Notes under the pieces: model-generated
Database searches by the model: none
What the model saw: the letters and a program-made list of their open reading frames with translations, nothing else
What the model was told of the DNA's origin: nothing
Translations under genes and position numbers: made by a program
In this document: in pieces, positions 10,391-20,732 of the stretch
Numbering within the stretch: position 1 is the first letter of the stretch
Layout: every line of letters begins with the position of its first letter
Source of the DNA: Bacteroidales bacterium WCE2008
GTDB taxonomy: Bacteria; Bacteroidota; Bacteroidia; Bacteroidales; UBA932
Length of the DNA: 64,000 nucleotides
Assembly: GCA_900167925.1 (NCBI GenBank)
Contig: FUZM01000003.1
Location: 248,001-312,000, forward strand
Direction of reading: 5' to 3'

Positions 10391-11650
10391 TTACAAAACC
10401 CTCCAGCCGATATCCCGGCGATAGAACAGATTAGAGCACTCGACCTTCTCAACGGCAGCGAGCGCCTTGTCATGGGCGGCCTGCAGATCCGCAGCGGATG
10501 CAAGGACCATGAGTACGCGACCGCCTGAAGTGCATACTTTGCCATCTTTCAGGCTCGTGCCCATATGGTAGATGCGCACGTCCGGGTCCTCGGCAGCCTT
10601 GTCCAGACCATCGATTGCAAAGCCCTTCTCATATGAGCCAGGATAGCCCTTGGAGGCCATCACGAAGCCCATCACAGCAGAGTCGGACCATTTCAGCTCA
10701 GGCATCGGAGTGCCGTCGGCAATGGCGGAGAATACGTCATATATGTCGGATTCAAGACGAGGAAGCACGACTTCCGTCTCCGGATCTCCGAACCGGCAGT
10801 TGAACTCGATGACCTTGATTCCGTCAGGAGTCTTCATGAGTCCGCCGTAGAGCACGCCCTTGAAAGGACAGCCCTCTGCGACCATAGCGGCGGCAACCGG
10901 CTTCATGATCTTTTCGAGAGCATATTTCTCGTCCTCAAGGGTCACGAAAGGAAGCGGAGTATATGCGCCCATGCCTCCTGTGTTAGGGCCCTTGTCGCCC
11001 TCGTATGCGCGCTTGTGGTCCTGGGATAGAACCATAGGGAATACCCTCTCGCCATCCACGAAGCTCAGCAAGCTGAACTCAGGGCCTGTCAGGAATTCCT
11101 CGACCACTACCCTGCCCTTTCCGAACTTGTCGTCAAGAAGCATGTCCTTGAGAGTAGCCTCAGCTTCCTCGAAAGTCTCAGGAATAACGACTCCCTTGCC
11201 TGCGGCAAGTCCGTCATACTTGAGCACTACAGGGAAACGGCCGCCACGGACATACTCGAGAGCCTCGTCATAAGACTCGAATGTCTTGTATGCGGCGGTA
11301 GGCACATTGTACTTGGCCATGAGTCTCTTGGCGAAATCCTTGCTCGCCTCGATCTGGGCGGCAGCCTTCGAAGGACCGAAGACGCGGAGACCGGCGGAAG
11401 CGAAACGGTCGGTGATTCCAGCTGAAAGAGGGACCTCAGGTCCAACCACGGTAAGGTCGATACCCTTTTCCACGGCGAAAGAGAGAAGGCCTTCAATGTC
11501 AGAATCCTTTATCGGGACACATTCAGCCTGGGCTGCGATTCCGGCATTACCGGGAGCGCAATATATTTTTCCGACTTTGGCACTGCGGGAGAGAGCATCC
11601 ACGATCGCATGCTCTCTTCCACCGCCGCCTACTACCAATACGTTCTTCAT
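10391..11650 (-). CDS. purD: Phosphoribosylamine-glycine ligase (GAR synthetase)
   Basis: PurD joins phosphoribosylamine to glycine with ATP, the second step of de novo purine synthesis. The 419-residue protein has the N-terminal fold typical of the family (VLVVGGGGREHAIVDAL), the ATP-grasp domain (FPVVLKYDGLAAGKGVVI; GPEFSLLSFVDG) and the conserved Mg/ATP segment EFNCRFGDPETEVVLPRLESD. It lies 8 bp after purH and 15 bp before folD in the same operon. Confidence 0.97.
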   Translation of the reverse strand: MKNVLVVGGGGREHAIVDALSRSAKVGKIYCAPGNAGIAAQAECVPIKDSDIEGLLSFAVEKGIDLTVVGPEVPLSAGITDRFASAGLRVFGPSKAAAQIEASKDFAKRLMAKYNVPTAAYKTFESYDEALEYVRGGRFPVVLKYDGLAAGKGVVIPETFEEAEATLKDMLLDDKFGKGRVVVEEFLTGPEFSLLSFVDGERVFPMVLSQDHKRAYEGDKGPNTGGMGAYTPLPFVTLEDEKYALEKIMKPVAAAMVAEGCPFKGVLYGGLMKTPDGIKVIEFNCRFGDPETEVVLPRLESDIYDVFSAIADGTPMPELKWSDSAVMGFVMASKGYPGSYEKGFAIDGLDKAAEDPDVRIYHMGTSLKDGKVCTSGGRVLMVLASAADLQAAHDKALAAVEKVECSNLFYRRDIGWRVL

Positions 11651-11658
11651 AACGATTA

Positions 11659-13194
11659 TCAGTGCTTGAAATGACGCTCACCAGTCATAAGCATGGTGAT
11701 GCCATTTTCGTTTGCCTTCTTGATCGAATCCTCATCACGTACGGAACCTCCCGGCTGGACGATAGCCTTGATGCCATACTGGGCAGCAATATCAACGCAG
11801 TCATCGAACGGGAAGAATCCGTCGGAAGCCATCACGCAACCCTCGAGATTTCCGCCGAGAGTAGCTGAAGCCTGCTTGAGAGCGATCTCGGCAGAACCGA
11901 TACGGTTCATCTGGCCGGCGCCCACTCCGTAGGTCATTCCATTCTTGGCGATGACGATAGAGTTGGACTTTACATGCTTTACGATATGCCAGCCGAAGTC
12001 GAGGTCGGCGAGCTGGGCTGCCGTAGGCTTAGCCTCGGTCACGCACATCTCTGCAACGACTTTCTTGGTATCGATATCCTGGTTCTGGACAAGGAGACCG
12101 CCGTTTACGCTGACATACTGCTTCTGCACTCCGCCCTTGGAGCTCATGTCAACCTTGAGCAGACGGAGATTCTTCTTGGTGCTGAGGAGCTCGAGAGCGT
12201 CCGGAGCGAAGGAAGGAGCCATGATGATCTCAAGGAAGATAGGCTTGAGAAGCTCTGCGACTGCGAGATTGACCTCGCGGTTGAAAGCGACGATACCGCC
12301 GAAGATGGAAGTCTTGTCGCCCTCGTATGTCTTCTGCCAAGCGTCAACTACATCTTTGCCTACTGCGGAACCGCAAGGGTTCATATGCTTGAGGCCTACG
12401 CAGAATGGTTCTGAGAACTCACGTACGATGCAGAGAGCGGCATTGGCATCCTGGATATTATTGTATGAAAGTTCCTTTCCGTTGAGCTGCTCTGCAGTTG
12501 CGAGAGAATAAGGAACAGTATTGAGAGACTTGTAGAACTTGGCCTCCTGATGAGGGTTCTCGCCGTAACGGAGAGCCTGCTTCTCCTCGAACTCGAGGAA
12601 GAGCTTCTCGCTCAGACCGGCCTGGGCGCGCATATAGGCAGAGATGGCCATATCATACTCGGCAGTATGGGTATAAGCCTTTGCCGAAAGCTGGAGACGA
12701 GTCTCAGGAGTAGTATTGCCGTTGGCCTTGAGCTCGGAGATTACGGTAGCATAATCCGAAGGATTGACGAGCACGGTGACCGAAGCCCAGTTCTTGGCTG
12801 CGCTACGGAGCATTGAAGGGCCGCCTATGTCGATATGCTCGACAGCATCCTCCATAGTAACATCAGGCTTTGCGATTGTCTCGCGGAAAGGATAGAGGTT
12901 TACGCATACGAGGTCGATCTTCTCGATACCATTAGCCTTGAGCTGATTCATATGGTCCTCGATGTCGCGGCGGGCCAGAAGGGCTCCATGGATCTTAGGA
13001 TGAAGAGTCTTTACGCGACCGTCGCAGATCTCAGGGAAGCCGGTGACGTCGCTGACGCTGGTCACAGGCACGCCTGCCTCTTTCAACATTTTCATGGTGC
13101 CGCTCGTAGAGAGGATCTCCCATCCGAGGGCAACCAGTTCTTTGGCGAACTCTACTACGCCTGTCTTGTCACTTACGCTGATTAACGCTCTCAT
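11659..13194 (-). CDS. purH: Bifunctional AICAR formyltransferase / IMP cyclohydrolase
   Basis: PurH carries out the last two steps to IMP. The 511 residues comprise an N-terminal MGS-like IMP cyclohydrolase domain (starting MRALISVSDKTGVVEFAKEL, with CVNLYPF) and a C-terminal formyltransferase domain with LRYGENPHQ and the catalytic KHMNPCG. It uses 10-formyl-THF, which FolD of the same operon can supply. It follows purM after 22 bp. Confidence 0.98.
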   Translation of the reverse strand: MRALISVSDKTGVVEFAKELVALGWEILSTSGTMKMLKEAGVPVTSVSDVTGFPEICDGRVKTLHPKIHGALLARRDIEDHMNQLKANGIEKIDLVCVNLYPFRETIAKPDVTMEDAVEHIDIGGPSMLRSAAKNWASVTVLVNPSDYATVISELKANGNTTPETRLQLSAKAYTHTAEYDMAISAYMRAQAGLSEKLFLEFEEKQALRYGENPHQEAKFYKSLNTVPYSLATAEQLNGKELSYNNIQDANAALCIVREFSEPFCVGLKHMNPCGSAVGKDVVDAWQKTYEGDKTSIFGGIVAFNREVNLAVAELLKPIFLEIIMAPSFAPDALELLSTKKNLRLLKVDMSSKGGVQKQYVSVNGGLLVQNQDIDTKKVVAEMCVTEAKPTAAQLADLDFGWHIVKHVKSNSIVIAKNGMTYGVGAGQMNRIGSAEIALKQASATLGGNLEGCVMASDGFFPFDDCVDIAAQYGIKAIVQPGGSVRDEDSIKKANENGITMLMTGERHFKH

Positions 13195-13216
13195 TTTGAA
13201 TATATGTTTAAAAATT

Positions 13217-14251
13217 TTAAAGCAACTTGATATCTACTCCAGGCTTGTCGGTAACCTTGCCGATTACAGTAGCCTTATCTCCATACTTAGCGAGAATCTC
13301 TATGGCCTTGGAAGCCTCGGACTCGTCGAGGGCGAGCACCATGCCGATACCCATGTTGAAGATATTGAACATCTCGCGGTGGCCGATCTTGCCGTACTTC
13401 TCGAGGAAGCGGAAAATAGGAAGGATAGTCCATGTACCTTCCTCGACATGGATTCCCTGACCTTCGCGGAGGATTCGCGGAATATTCTCATCGAAGCCGC
13501 CACCGGTGATGTGGGCGACTCCATGGACATCGCAGTTACGGATAACGTCCAGAACCTGCTTTACGTAGATTCTCGTAGGAGTAAGGGCGACGAGGCCGAG
13601 CGGCTGGTCGCTTTCGAGCTCCGGATAGACCTTGTGAAGATCCAGCTTATTATCGGAGAACACTTTGCGGACAAGGCTGAAACCGTTGGAATGGACTCCC
13701 GTGGAAGCGATTCCGACGAGGACGTCGCCGACCTTCACCTTCGTACCGTCGATCAGCTTGGACTTCTCGACGACTCCGGTAGTATAGCCTGCGATATCAT
13801 ACTCGCCATCGGCATACATGCCCGGCATCTCGGCAGTCTCTCCGCCGACAAGGGCGCATCCAGCCTGGCGGCATCCTTCAGCGACTCCCGAAACGATAGC
13901 CTCTACTACCTCAGGATAGGTCTTTCCCTGGGCGACATAGTCCAGGAAGACGAGCGGCTCCGCACCCTGGGCGAGCACGTCGTTTACGCACATGGCAACG
14001 GCATCGATACCGATAGTGTCATGCTTGTCCATCTCGAATGCGATCTTGAGTTTAGTGCCGACGCCGTCAGTGCCGCTTACAAGGATAGGCTCCTTGACAT
14101 TCAGCGCGCTAAGGTCGAACATTCCTCCGAAGGATCCGATATTACCCATCACTCCGGGTCTGTCAGTAGATTTCACGTGTTTCTTGATACGGCGGACAAC
14201 ATCATATCCCGCCTCAAGGCTCACGCCTGCTTTCTCGTAATTAATAGCCAT
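13217..14251 (-). CDS. purM: Phosphoribosylformylglycinamidine cyclo-ligase (AIR synthetase)
   Basis: PurM closes the imidazole ring of AIR using ATP. The 344-residue protein has the family's signatures: [29 protein letters not shown], the conserved [18 protein letters not shown] and [10 protein letters not shown]. Its position after purF (11 bp) and before purH follows the common gene order in pur clusters. No separate promoter is evident. Confidence 0.98.
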   Translation of the reverse strand: MAINYEKAGVSLEAGYDVVRRIKKHVKSTDRPGVMGNIGSFGGMFDLSALNVKEPILVSGTDGVGTKLKIAFEMDKHDTIGIDAVAMCVNDVLAQGAEPLVFLDYVAQGKTYPEVVEAIVSGVAEGCRQAGCALVGGETAEMPGMYADGEYDIAGYTTGVVEKSKLIDGTKVKVGDVLVGIASTGVHSNGFSLVRKVFSDNKLDLHKVYPELESDQPLGLVALTPTRIYVKQVLDVIRNCDVHGVAHITGGGFDENIPRILREGQGIHVEEGTWTILPIFRFLEKYGKIGHREMFNIFNMGIGMVLALDESEASKAIEILAKYGDKATVIGKVTDKPGVDIKLL

Positions 14252-14262
14252 TATCGTATAAT

Positions 14263-15666
14263 TTAAAATTTTCCGTCTTTATTGGCCTCTTCAATCCTGC
14301 TGTAGAGAGCCGTCGGGTAATTGCCGCTGAAGCATGCGAGGCAGAGATCGGCTCTCTGGCCTGCCTTGAACAGCGATTCTTCCGAAAGGAAGGCAAGCGA
14401 ATCCGCTCCAATGAACTCGCAGGACTGCTCCAGAGTCCTCCGGGCACAAAGAAGCTCATCGTAGGTGGAGATATCTACTCCATAGAAACATGGGAACTTG
14501 ATCATAGGGCTGGCGATACGCACATGGACAGCCTTCGCCCCGGCATCACGCAGCATCCTGACGATGCGCAGCGACGTGGTACCGCGTACAATTGAATCGT
14601 CAATCAGGACTACCCTCTTGCCGCCCACGATGGAGCGTACGGCAGAAAGTTTCATCTTGACGCCCTTGTCTCTCATCTCCTGGGAAGGCTGGATAAATGT
14701 ACGTCCCGTATATTTGTTCTTGATCAGACCCATCTCATAAGGTATGCCGCTGGCTTCGGAATAACCCATGGCGGCGCTGAGGCTGGAATCCGGAACGCCG
14801 ATGACGATATCGGCATCTGCCGGAGACTCCTGCCAGAGCAGTTTTCCCGACTCCTTGCGGAAAGTATGGACATTGACTCCTTCGATGTCGCTGTCCGGAC
14901 GGGAGAAGTAGATATATTCCATGGCGCACATGGCGTGGCGCTGATACTCGGAGTACTTGCGGGAACGGATTCCGTGGTGGTCGATAGTCAGGACCTCGCC
15001 CGGATAGATGTCCCTGATATACTCCGCTCCGATGACTCCGAAAGCGCAGGTCTCGCTGCTGACGACATAACCGTCGCCAAGACGGCCCAGGGCCAGAGGA
15101 CGGAGACCGTACTTGTCCCGTGCTACATAGATACGGTTCTTGGTCATGATGATGAAGGCGAAAGCGCCCTCTATCATGTTCAGAGCCTCGATTATCTGGT
15201 TGATACGCGGCGCCTCGCGATACAGGCGGTTCTTTCTGATAAGATGGGCCAGTATCTCGCTGTCCGAAGTCGACTGGAAGAGAGAGCCTCTGTCCTCCAG
15301 ATATTTGCGCAGCTGCTCGGAGTTGACGAGGTTGCCGTTATGGGCAAGAGCGAAATCTCCGGTACCGTGCCTGAACAGGAACGGCTGCACATTCTCGATA
15401 CCGCCGCCACCCGTCGTCGAGTAGCGGACATGGCCGATTGCCGAGTTTCCTTTTAATGTCGCGAGTTTGTCGTTGTCGAAGACCTCGGTGACGAGACCGA
15501 GACCTTTCACCCTGCGCATGTCCCCGTTGTCGGCGACAGTTACTATACCGCAGCCTTCCTGGCCTCTATGCTGCAGGGCATGGAGAGCGTAATAAGTAAG
15601 TTCTGCGGCGTTGGGCACTCCCCATACGCCGAAGACTCCGCATTCTTCATGAAGATTATTGAACAT
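14263..15666 (-). CDS. purF: Amidophosphoribosyltransferase (glutamine PRPP amidotransferase)
   Basis: PurF makes phosphoribosylamine from PRPP and glutamine and is the committed step of the pathway. The 467-residue protein is of the B. subtilis type. An 8-residue propeptide (MFNNLHEE) precedes the nucleophilic Cys9 of the Ntn glutaminase domain. The PRPP loop [14 protein letters not shown] is intact, and cysteines at [26 protein letters not shown] and [12 protein letters not shown] match the ligands of the structural 4Fe-4S cluster. The start overlaps the end of purC by 11 bp, indicating translational coupling. Confidence 0.97.
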   Translation of the reverse strand: MFNNLHEECGVFGVWGVPNAAELTYYALHALQHRGQEGCGIVTVADNGDMRRVKGLGLVTEVFDNDKLATLKGNSAIGHVRYSTTGGGGIENVQPFLFRHGTGDFALAHNGNLVNSEQLRKYLEDRGSLFQSTSDSEILAHLIRKNRLYREAPRINQIIEALNMIEGAFAFIIMTKNRIYVARDKYGLRPLALGRLGDGYVVSSETCAFGVIGAEYIRDIYPGEVLTIDHHGIRSRKYSEYQRHAMCAMEYIYFSRPDSDIEGVNVHTFRKESGKLLWQESPADADIVIGVPDSSLSAAMGYSEASGIPYEMGLIKNKYTGRTFIQPSQEMRDKGVKMKLSAVRSIVGGKRVVLIDDSIVRGTTSLRIVRMLRDAGAKAVHVRIASPMIKFPCFYGVDISTYDELLCARRTLEQSCEFIGADSLAFLSEESLFKAGQRADLCLACFSGNYPTALYSRIEEANKDGKF

Positions 15667-16378
15667 TAGCCACCGTTTTTAGACGTTCATAGACTGTTCT
15701 GTATGCTGCACCTACCTGGCCGTTGTCGTGACGGAAGCGGTCCTTGTCCAGACGCATTCCCGTCTCCATGTCCCAGAAACGGGCGTTGTCAGGGGTGATC
15801 TCGTCAGCTACGACGAGCCTTCCGTCGGCAAGGCGGCCGAACTCGATCTTGAAATCGACAAGAGTGATACCTATACCGGCGAAAAGCGGGCGAAGGATAT
15901 CGTTTACCTTGCGGGTAAGCTCGTAGATCGTGTCGAGTTCCTCTCGGGTTACGAGTCCGAGAGCAATCGCATGGTAGTCGTTGATTATCGGATCGCAGAG
16001 CGGTTCCGACTTGTAGCACAGGTCGAAGATAGTGCTTTCAGGCACCGTTCCCTCCTGCAGACCGAGTCTCTGGGCCATCGAGCCGGCAATCACATTGCGG
16101 ACAATCACTTCCATAGGGATGACATCCGCCCTGTAGCAGAGCTGCTCGGTATCAGAGAGCTGGCGTATGAAGTAGGTAGGGACGCCGCCCTTTTCAAGGG
16201 CGCGGCATATCATGCTGGATATGCAGTTGCAGTAGAGCCCCTTGTCCTTTATCACGGCCTTCTTTATCTTGTAGTAGGCTGTGATGTCATCGGTGAAGCG
16301 GACTATTACCTTGTCCTCTTCGTCGGTGCCGTAGATCTTGATCGATACACCGTCGTGGATGATTTCGTCTCTGGACAT
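15656..16378 (-). CDS. purC: SAICAR synthetase
   Basis: PurC condenses CAIR with aspartate. The 240-residue protein carries the family motifs IPMEVIVRNVIAGSMAQRLG, LVDFKIEFG and the Mg/ATP-binding DEITPDNARFWD. It starts 1 bp after the purL stop and its 3' end overlaps purF by 11 bp, so it is embedded in the polycistronic pur mRNA. Length and motifs are normal for the short bacterial form. Confidence 0.97.
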   Translation of the reverse strand: MSRDEIIHDGVSIKIYGTDEEDKVIVRFTDDITAYYKIKKAVIKDKGLYCNCISSMICRALEKGGVPTYFIRQLSDTEQLCYRADVIPMEVIVRNVIAGSMAQRLGLQEGTVPESTIFDLCYKSEPLCDPIINDYHAIALGLVTREELDTIYELTRKVNDILRPLFAGIGITLVDFKIEFGRLADGRLVVADEITPDNARFWDMETGMRLDKDRFRHDNGQVGAAYRTVYERLKTVANVQ

Positions 16379-16379
16379 A

Positions 16380-19300
16380 TTATTCTCCTCTGAAATATCT
16401 TACCGCATTGTCGAACAGAGGCTGTTCAAGCTCTGCGGCCTGGATGTTTTTGAAAAGATTATGTTCGTAACGCTCGCTGTGGCCCATCTTTCCGAGAATC
16501 TGGCCGTTGCGGCTTATTATACCCTCGATGGCATAGTATGAGCCATTAGGGTTATAAGGAGACTCCATGGTGACTTCCTCGGTAATCGGATTGACATACT
16601 GGAAGGCTACCTGGCCGTTGGCGAAGAGCTCGCGTGCAAGCTCTTCCGATACGACAAACTTGCCCTCTCCGTGGCTGACGGCAATCTCATAATCGTCGCC
16701 GATCTTCATTCCGCTGAGCCAAGGAGAATTGGTCGTGGCGACACGTGTGGTCACCATCTGGGATATATGGCGGTTGATGTCGTTCCTGAAAAGAGTAGGT
16801 GAATCCTCAGTTACGCAGCCGAGACGGCCGTAAGGGAGAAGACCTGACTTCACAAGGGCCTGGAATCCGTTGCAGATACCGAGAATAAGGCCTCCCCTGT
16901 CGAGAAGGGCATGGATCTCTGCGGCGATTTCCTCGTTATTCAAAACATTGGCTATGAATTTTCCGCTGCCGTCCGGCTCGTCACCGGCAGAGAATCCGCC
17001 GCTGAGCATGAGGATATGGCACTCGGATATGTTCTTCTTCATTTCAGCGATAGAGTTCAGCACATCCTGCTCCGTAAGGTTGCAGAAGACTCCGAAACGG
17101 GTCTCGGCACCGGCCTTGCGGAAAGCCTTGGCTGTATCGTAATCGCAGTTGGTTCCAGGGAAGACAGGAAGGAATACCAGAGGCTTCTCAACCTTCTCTC
17201 CAGGATAACGCATGTCTGACTTGCGGGCCTTGAATGGCTTGACGCCCTCCATTCCCTTAGGAAGGAGACGCTTCATGTCAGGCTTGCTCTCGATAGGATA
17301 AATCTCCGACCAGTGCGCCTCGTTGGCCTTCATCAGGCTGAATACGTCGGCCGACTCTCCGTTGATACGGATACCGTCGTCACCAGAAGTGACATTACCG
17401 AGACGGATAGCATTCTCGAAATCCAGTTCCTTCTCGGTCTCGACTACTATCGAGCCAGGAGCGACGCAATAGAGATCCTTCTTATCGACATCGACATTGA
17501 CTCCGAAAGCGTTACCGAAGGACATCTTGCAGAGAGCCTCGGCGACGCCTCCCCTGCCTACTGCGAATCCGGAAACGATGTTCCCGGCCTCTACCTGCTC
17601 CGATACGAAATCCCAGTTACGCTTGAGCTGGTCCGTGTCAGGCATATGGTCGGCAAGCGGAGTATGCTTTATGAGATATATGCTGTTGCCCTCCCACTTA
17701 AACTCAGGAGAGATTACAGTATTTGCGTTTACTGTGGTGATACCGAAAGCCACGAGGGTCGGAGGTACATGCATGTCCTCGAACGTTCCGCTCATGGAGT
17801 CCTTTCCGCCGATGGACGGAAGTCCGAAGGCCTCCTGCATCTTCAGCGAACCGAGCAGGGCCGAAAGCGGCTTGCCCCATGTCTTCGGATCAGAGGTCAT
17901 CCTCTCGAAGTACTCCTGGTAAGAGAAACGCATCTTCCCGTAACGGGCTCCGGCGGCGACAACCTTCGCACAGGCCTCGACGACAGCGTAAGCGGCGCCA
18001 TGATATGGACTCCACTCGCTGAGCTTAGGATCATAGCCATAGGCCATGATGCTGGCGGTATCGGTATATCCGGAGGTCGGGAGCTTCTGGACCGAAACCT
18101 GGGTCTCGGTAGCCTGGAGCATTCCTCCGAACGGCATCAGCACTGTCGAACGGCCGATGGTGCTGTCGAACATCTCGATGAGTCCTCTCTGGGAACATAT
18201 GTCCGGCCTGCGCATCAGAGCGTCCAGACGGTCCTTAAGCTTTCCGGTTGCAGGCTCGGCAACGAACGGATCCTTGTCTTCGACGGCTCCGATCTCGGCC
18301 TTGGCGAAATGCCTTGCACCTGCGCTGTTTATGAAATCACGGCGGAGATCCACGATCGTCTCGCCATGGTTGAACATTCTCATTCTGGCCGTGTCTGTCA
18401 CCTCAGCGACATGGGTGACTTCAACATTCTCGCTGCGGCAGTATTCCGTGAACACGGCTTCGTCCTTAGCCTCGACGACAACGGCCATACGCTCCTGGGA
18501 CTCGCTGATAGCGAGTTCGGTGCTGTTCAGGCCGCTGTACTTGACAGGGACGCGGTCGAGCCAGATGTCGAGTCCGTCGGCAAGTTCGCCGATGGCGACG
18601 CTGACGCCGCCGGCTCCGAAGTCATTGGACTTCTTTATGAGCGAAGTCACTTCCGGCCTGCGGAACAGACGCTGGAGCTTGCGCTCCTCAGGTGCGTTAC
18701 CTTTCTGCACCTCGCTGCCGCATGTTTCCAGAGATGCCTCCGTATGTTCCTTTGAAGATCCGGTAGCTCCGCCGATGCCGTCGCGTCCGGTGCGGCCGCC
18801 AAGAAGCAGTATGACGTCTCCGGCTGCCGGGGATTCGCGGCGCACGTTTGAAGCCTTGACGGCTCCTACGACTGCTCCGATCTCCATTCTCTTTGCCGTG
18901 TATCCCTCGTCGACGATTTCGCGGACATGGGTTGTGGCGAGACCTATCTGGTTACCGTAGGATGAGTATCCGTGGGCGGCCTTGCGGCTGATCACTTTCT
19001 GCGGAAGCTTGCCGGGGATTGTCTCGGCGACAGGTTTCCAGATATTTCCGGCACCGGTCACCCTCATTGCCTGATAGACATAGCTACGGCCTGAAAGAGG
19101 GTCCCTGATGGCACCTCCGAGACATGTGGCTGCACCTCCGAACGGCTCGATTTCCGTAGGGTGGTTGTGAGTCTCGTTCTTGAACATGAGAAGCCATCTT
19201 TCGATAACCCCGTCATTGTCCACGTCTACATATACGCTGCACGCGTTATTCTCTTCGCTGACCTCCATATCGTCGAGAAGCCCCTTCTTGCGGAGGTACT

Positions 19301-20117
19301 TCGCACCGATCGTGGCGAGGTCCATAAGCTGGACAGGCTTGTTGTCGCGGCCAAGTTCCTTCCTCATCTTGAGATAGAGATTGAGGCTGCCGGTTATCTC
19401 GTCCTTGATGAACGAATCTTCCACCTTGATGTCCTGAAGTTCGGTGGTGAAGGTAGTGTGGCGGCAGTGGTCGCTCCAGTACGTATCCAGGATACGGAGT
19501 TCGGTCTCGGACGGGTCGCGGCCTTCGGCGGTGAAGTAGTTGATGACTTCCTGAAGGTCGTCGGCATTCATCGCGAGTCCCATCTTGCGGCAGAAAGCGG
19601 CGTTGTCCTTGAGCTCCCTGAAGCCTTCGAGTACCGGAACCGGCTTGACCGGAGCGTGCTCGGTATCGCTGAGCTTTGAGAGATCCTTTTCGCGGGCCTC
19701 CACTGCATTTATGAAATAATGCTTGATTCTGGCGATTGTCTCGTCGTCCACATCCTTGTCCAATATGAGGAGTCTCGAACTCTTGATGCGGATGTCGGCC
19801 TTAGGGTCGATAAGGTGCACGCAGTCGACTGCTGATGCGGCCCTCTGGTCGAATTGCCCCGGAAGGTACTCCACGGCAATATATTTTGAGTTTGTAAGGT
19901 CAATCTCATCGGTCACTGTGTCCGTGACTACCTCTCCGAATACGCGGAAACGGCTCCTCTCCAGGAGTTCTGGAGTGAAGCCGAATAAGTCGTAGACGTT
20001 CAGTAGCCGCAGTGAGCCGAGCGAGAGTGAAAGGTTTTCGTTAAGTTCCTCCCTGAGGCTGCGTGCCTCGACCTGGAACCGGGGTTTCTTCTCGACGTAG
20101 ATACGGTTGCTGTTCAT
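16380..20117 (-). CDS. purL: Phosphoribosylformylglycinamidine synthase, single-chain (large) type
   Basis: This 1245-residue enzyme converts FGAR to FGAM with ATP and glutamine. It is the fused form, so no separate purQ or purS is expected. The N-terminal PurS-like part is followed by a linker with SDHCRHTTF, two PurM-like halves (FKNETHNHPTEIEPFGGAATCLGG; GGKDSMSGTFEDMHVPPTLVAF) and a C-terminal class I glutaminase. The glutaminase nucleophile is Cys1081 in LGICNGFQAL, with the SHGEGKF histidine downstream. It lies 3 bp behind purE and 1 bp ahead of purC. Confidence 0.98.
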   Translation of the reverse strand: MNSNRIYVEKKPRFQVEARSLREELNENLSLSLGSLRLLNVYDLFGFTPELLERSRFRVFGEVVTDTVTDEIDLTNSKYIAVEYLPGQFDQRAASAVDCVHLIDPKADIRIKSSRLLILDKDVDDETIARIKHYFINAVEAREKDLSKLSDTEHAPVKPVPVLEGFRELKDNAAFCRKMGLAMNADDLQEVINYFTAEGRDPSETELRILDTYWSDHCRHTTFTTELQDIKVEDSFIKDEITGSLNLYLKMRKELGRDNKPVQLMDLATIGAKYLRKKGLLDDMEVSEENNACSVYVDVDNDGVIERWLLMFKNETHNHPTEIEPFGGAATCLGGAIRDPLSGRSYVYQAMRVTGAGNIWKPVAETIPGKLPQKVISRKAAHGYSSYGNQIGLATTHVREIVDEGYTAKRMEIGAVVGAVKASNVRRESPAAGDVILLLGGRTGRDGIGGATGSSKEHTEASLETCGSEVQKGNAPEERKLQRLFRRPEVTSLIKKSNDFGAGGVSVAIGELADGLDIWLDRVPVKYSGLNSTELAISESQERMAVVVEAKDEAVFTEYCRSENVEVTHVAEVTDTARMRMFNHGETIVDLRRDFINSAGARHFAKAEIGAVEDKDPFVAEPATGKLKDRLDALMRRPDICSQRGLIEMFDSTIGRSTVLMPFGGMLQATETQVSVQKLPTSGYTDTASIMAYGYDPKLSEWSPYHGAAYAVVEACAKVVAAGARYGKMRFSYQEYFERMTSDPKTWGKPLSALLGSLKMQEAFGLPSIGGKDSMSGTFEDMHVPPTLVAFGITTVNANTVISPEFKWEGNSIYLIKHTPLADHMPDTDQLKRNWDFVSEQVEAGNIVSGFAVGRGGVAEALCKMSFGNAFGVNVDVDKKDLYCVAPGSIVVETEKELDFENAIRLGNVTSGDDGIRINGESADVFSLMKANEAHWSEIYPIESKPDMKRLLPKGMEGVKPFKARKSDMRYPGEKVEKPLVFLPVFPGTNCDYDTAKAFRKAGAETRFGVFCNLTEQDVLNSIAEMKKNISECHILMLSGGFSAGDEPDGSGKFIANVLNNEEIAAEIHALLDRGGLILGICNGFQALVKSGLLPYGRLGCVTEDSPTLFRNDINRHISQMVTTRVATTNSPWLSGMKIGDDYEIAVSHGEGKFVVSEELARELFANGQVAFQYVNPITEEVTMESPYNPNGSYYAIEGIISRNGQILGKMGHSERYEHNLFKNIQAAELEQPLFDNAVRYFRGE

Positions 20118-20120
20118 GTT

Positions 20121-20588
20121 CTATATCTTGGAATTCAATACTTTTTCTGCCTGTTTCTGTCTGTATTTGTCCAGTTTTTCCGAGAGTCCCGGATCGGACA
20201 GTGCGAGTATCTCAACCGCGAGCAAGGCCGCATTCTTTGCGCCTCCAATGGCGACGGTGGCAACCGGGATTCCGGTAGGCATCTGGACCATCGAAAGAAG
20301 GGAATCGAGGCCGCCGAGAGTCTTGGTCTGCATAGGGACTGCAATGACCGGAAGAGTAGTGAGTCCTGCGGCAACTCCTGCGAGATGCGCCGCTCCGCCT
20401 GCACCGGCGATAATTACGCCGACACCGCGGTCTTTCGCTCCTTTTGTGTATTCATACATGAGGTCCGGAGTCCTGTGGGCGCTGATGACCCTCTTCTCGA
20501 ACTCCACTCCAAAGTCGGACAAGACCTGTTCAGCACCAGACATTACGTCGTAGTCACTGACAGATCCCATTATGATTGATACTTTCAT
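20121..20588 (-). CDS. purE: 5-(carboxyamino)imidazole ribonucleotide mutase
   Basis: The 155-residue protein is a typical octameric PurE: IIMGSVSDYDVMSGA phosphate loop, VISAHRTPDLMYEY, and the GAGGAAHLAGV and PVIAVPMQTKTLGGLDSLLSMVQMPTGIPVATVAIGGAKNAALLA core. It is the first gene of the pur operon and has a consensus promoter 22 nt upstream. No purK is present in the window, so whether it acts on N5-CAIR (class I) or directly on AIR and CO2 (class II) cannot be settled here. Confidence 0.96.
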   Translation of the reverse strand: MKVSIIMGSVSDYDVMSGAEQVLSDFGVEFEKRVISAHRTPDLMYEYTKGAKDRGVGVIIAGAGGAAHLAGVAAGLTTLPVIAVPMQTKTLGGLDSLLSMVQMPTGIPVATVAIGGAKNAALLAVEILALSDPGLSEKLDKYRQKQAEKVLNSKI

Positions 20589-20610
20589 GTGAATTGATTG
20601 TTGAGATGCG

Positions 20611-20641
20611 CAAAGATACCCAAAATTCGCATATCCGCAAA
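20611..20641 (-). promoter_or_regulatory. Consensus promoter of the purE-folD operon
   Basis: On the minus strand TATCTTTG (20611-20618) matches the Bacteroides -7 consensus and a TTTG -33 element (20638-20641) sits exactly 19 bp upstream. The leader to the purE ATG is only about 15-20 nt, so there is no room for a purine riboswitch. Regulation, if any, should act at this promoter. Confidence 0.75.
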
Positions 20642-20700
20642 GATTAAAATCATCTAAAACGATGCATATATTTTATTTTCCTGATATACGGAAAAATCAT

Positions 20701-20708
20701 TATCTTAG
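20701..20708 (+). promoter_or_regulatory. Probable -7 element of cysS
   Basis: TATCTTAG differs from TAnnTTTG by one base and lies 24 bp upstream of the cysS ATG. It is divergent from the pur operon promoter, with about 60 bp of A/T-rich sequence between them. A 6-bp inverted repeat (TTTTCC, 8-nt spacer, GGAAAA) lies just upstream. Confidence 0.45.
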
Positions 20709-20732
20709 CAGGTTGAAATATAGAAACGAAAG

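Noticed and set aside
13043..14266. 407-codon plus-strand frame opposite purM and the end of purH
   Set aside because: purM and purH are certain by motif and operon context; the frame spans their junction and has no recognisable content.
17313..18755. 480-codon plus-strand frame opposite purL
   Set aside because: Same reason: purL is unambiguous and the frame has no family pattern.
20589..20732. Purine riboswitch upstream of purE
   Set aside because: The leader after the consensus promoter is only about 15-20 nt and lacks any aptamer-like structure.
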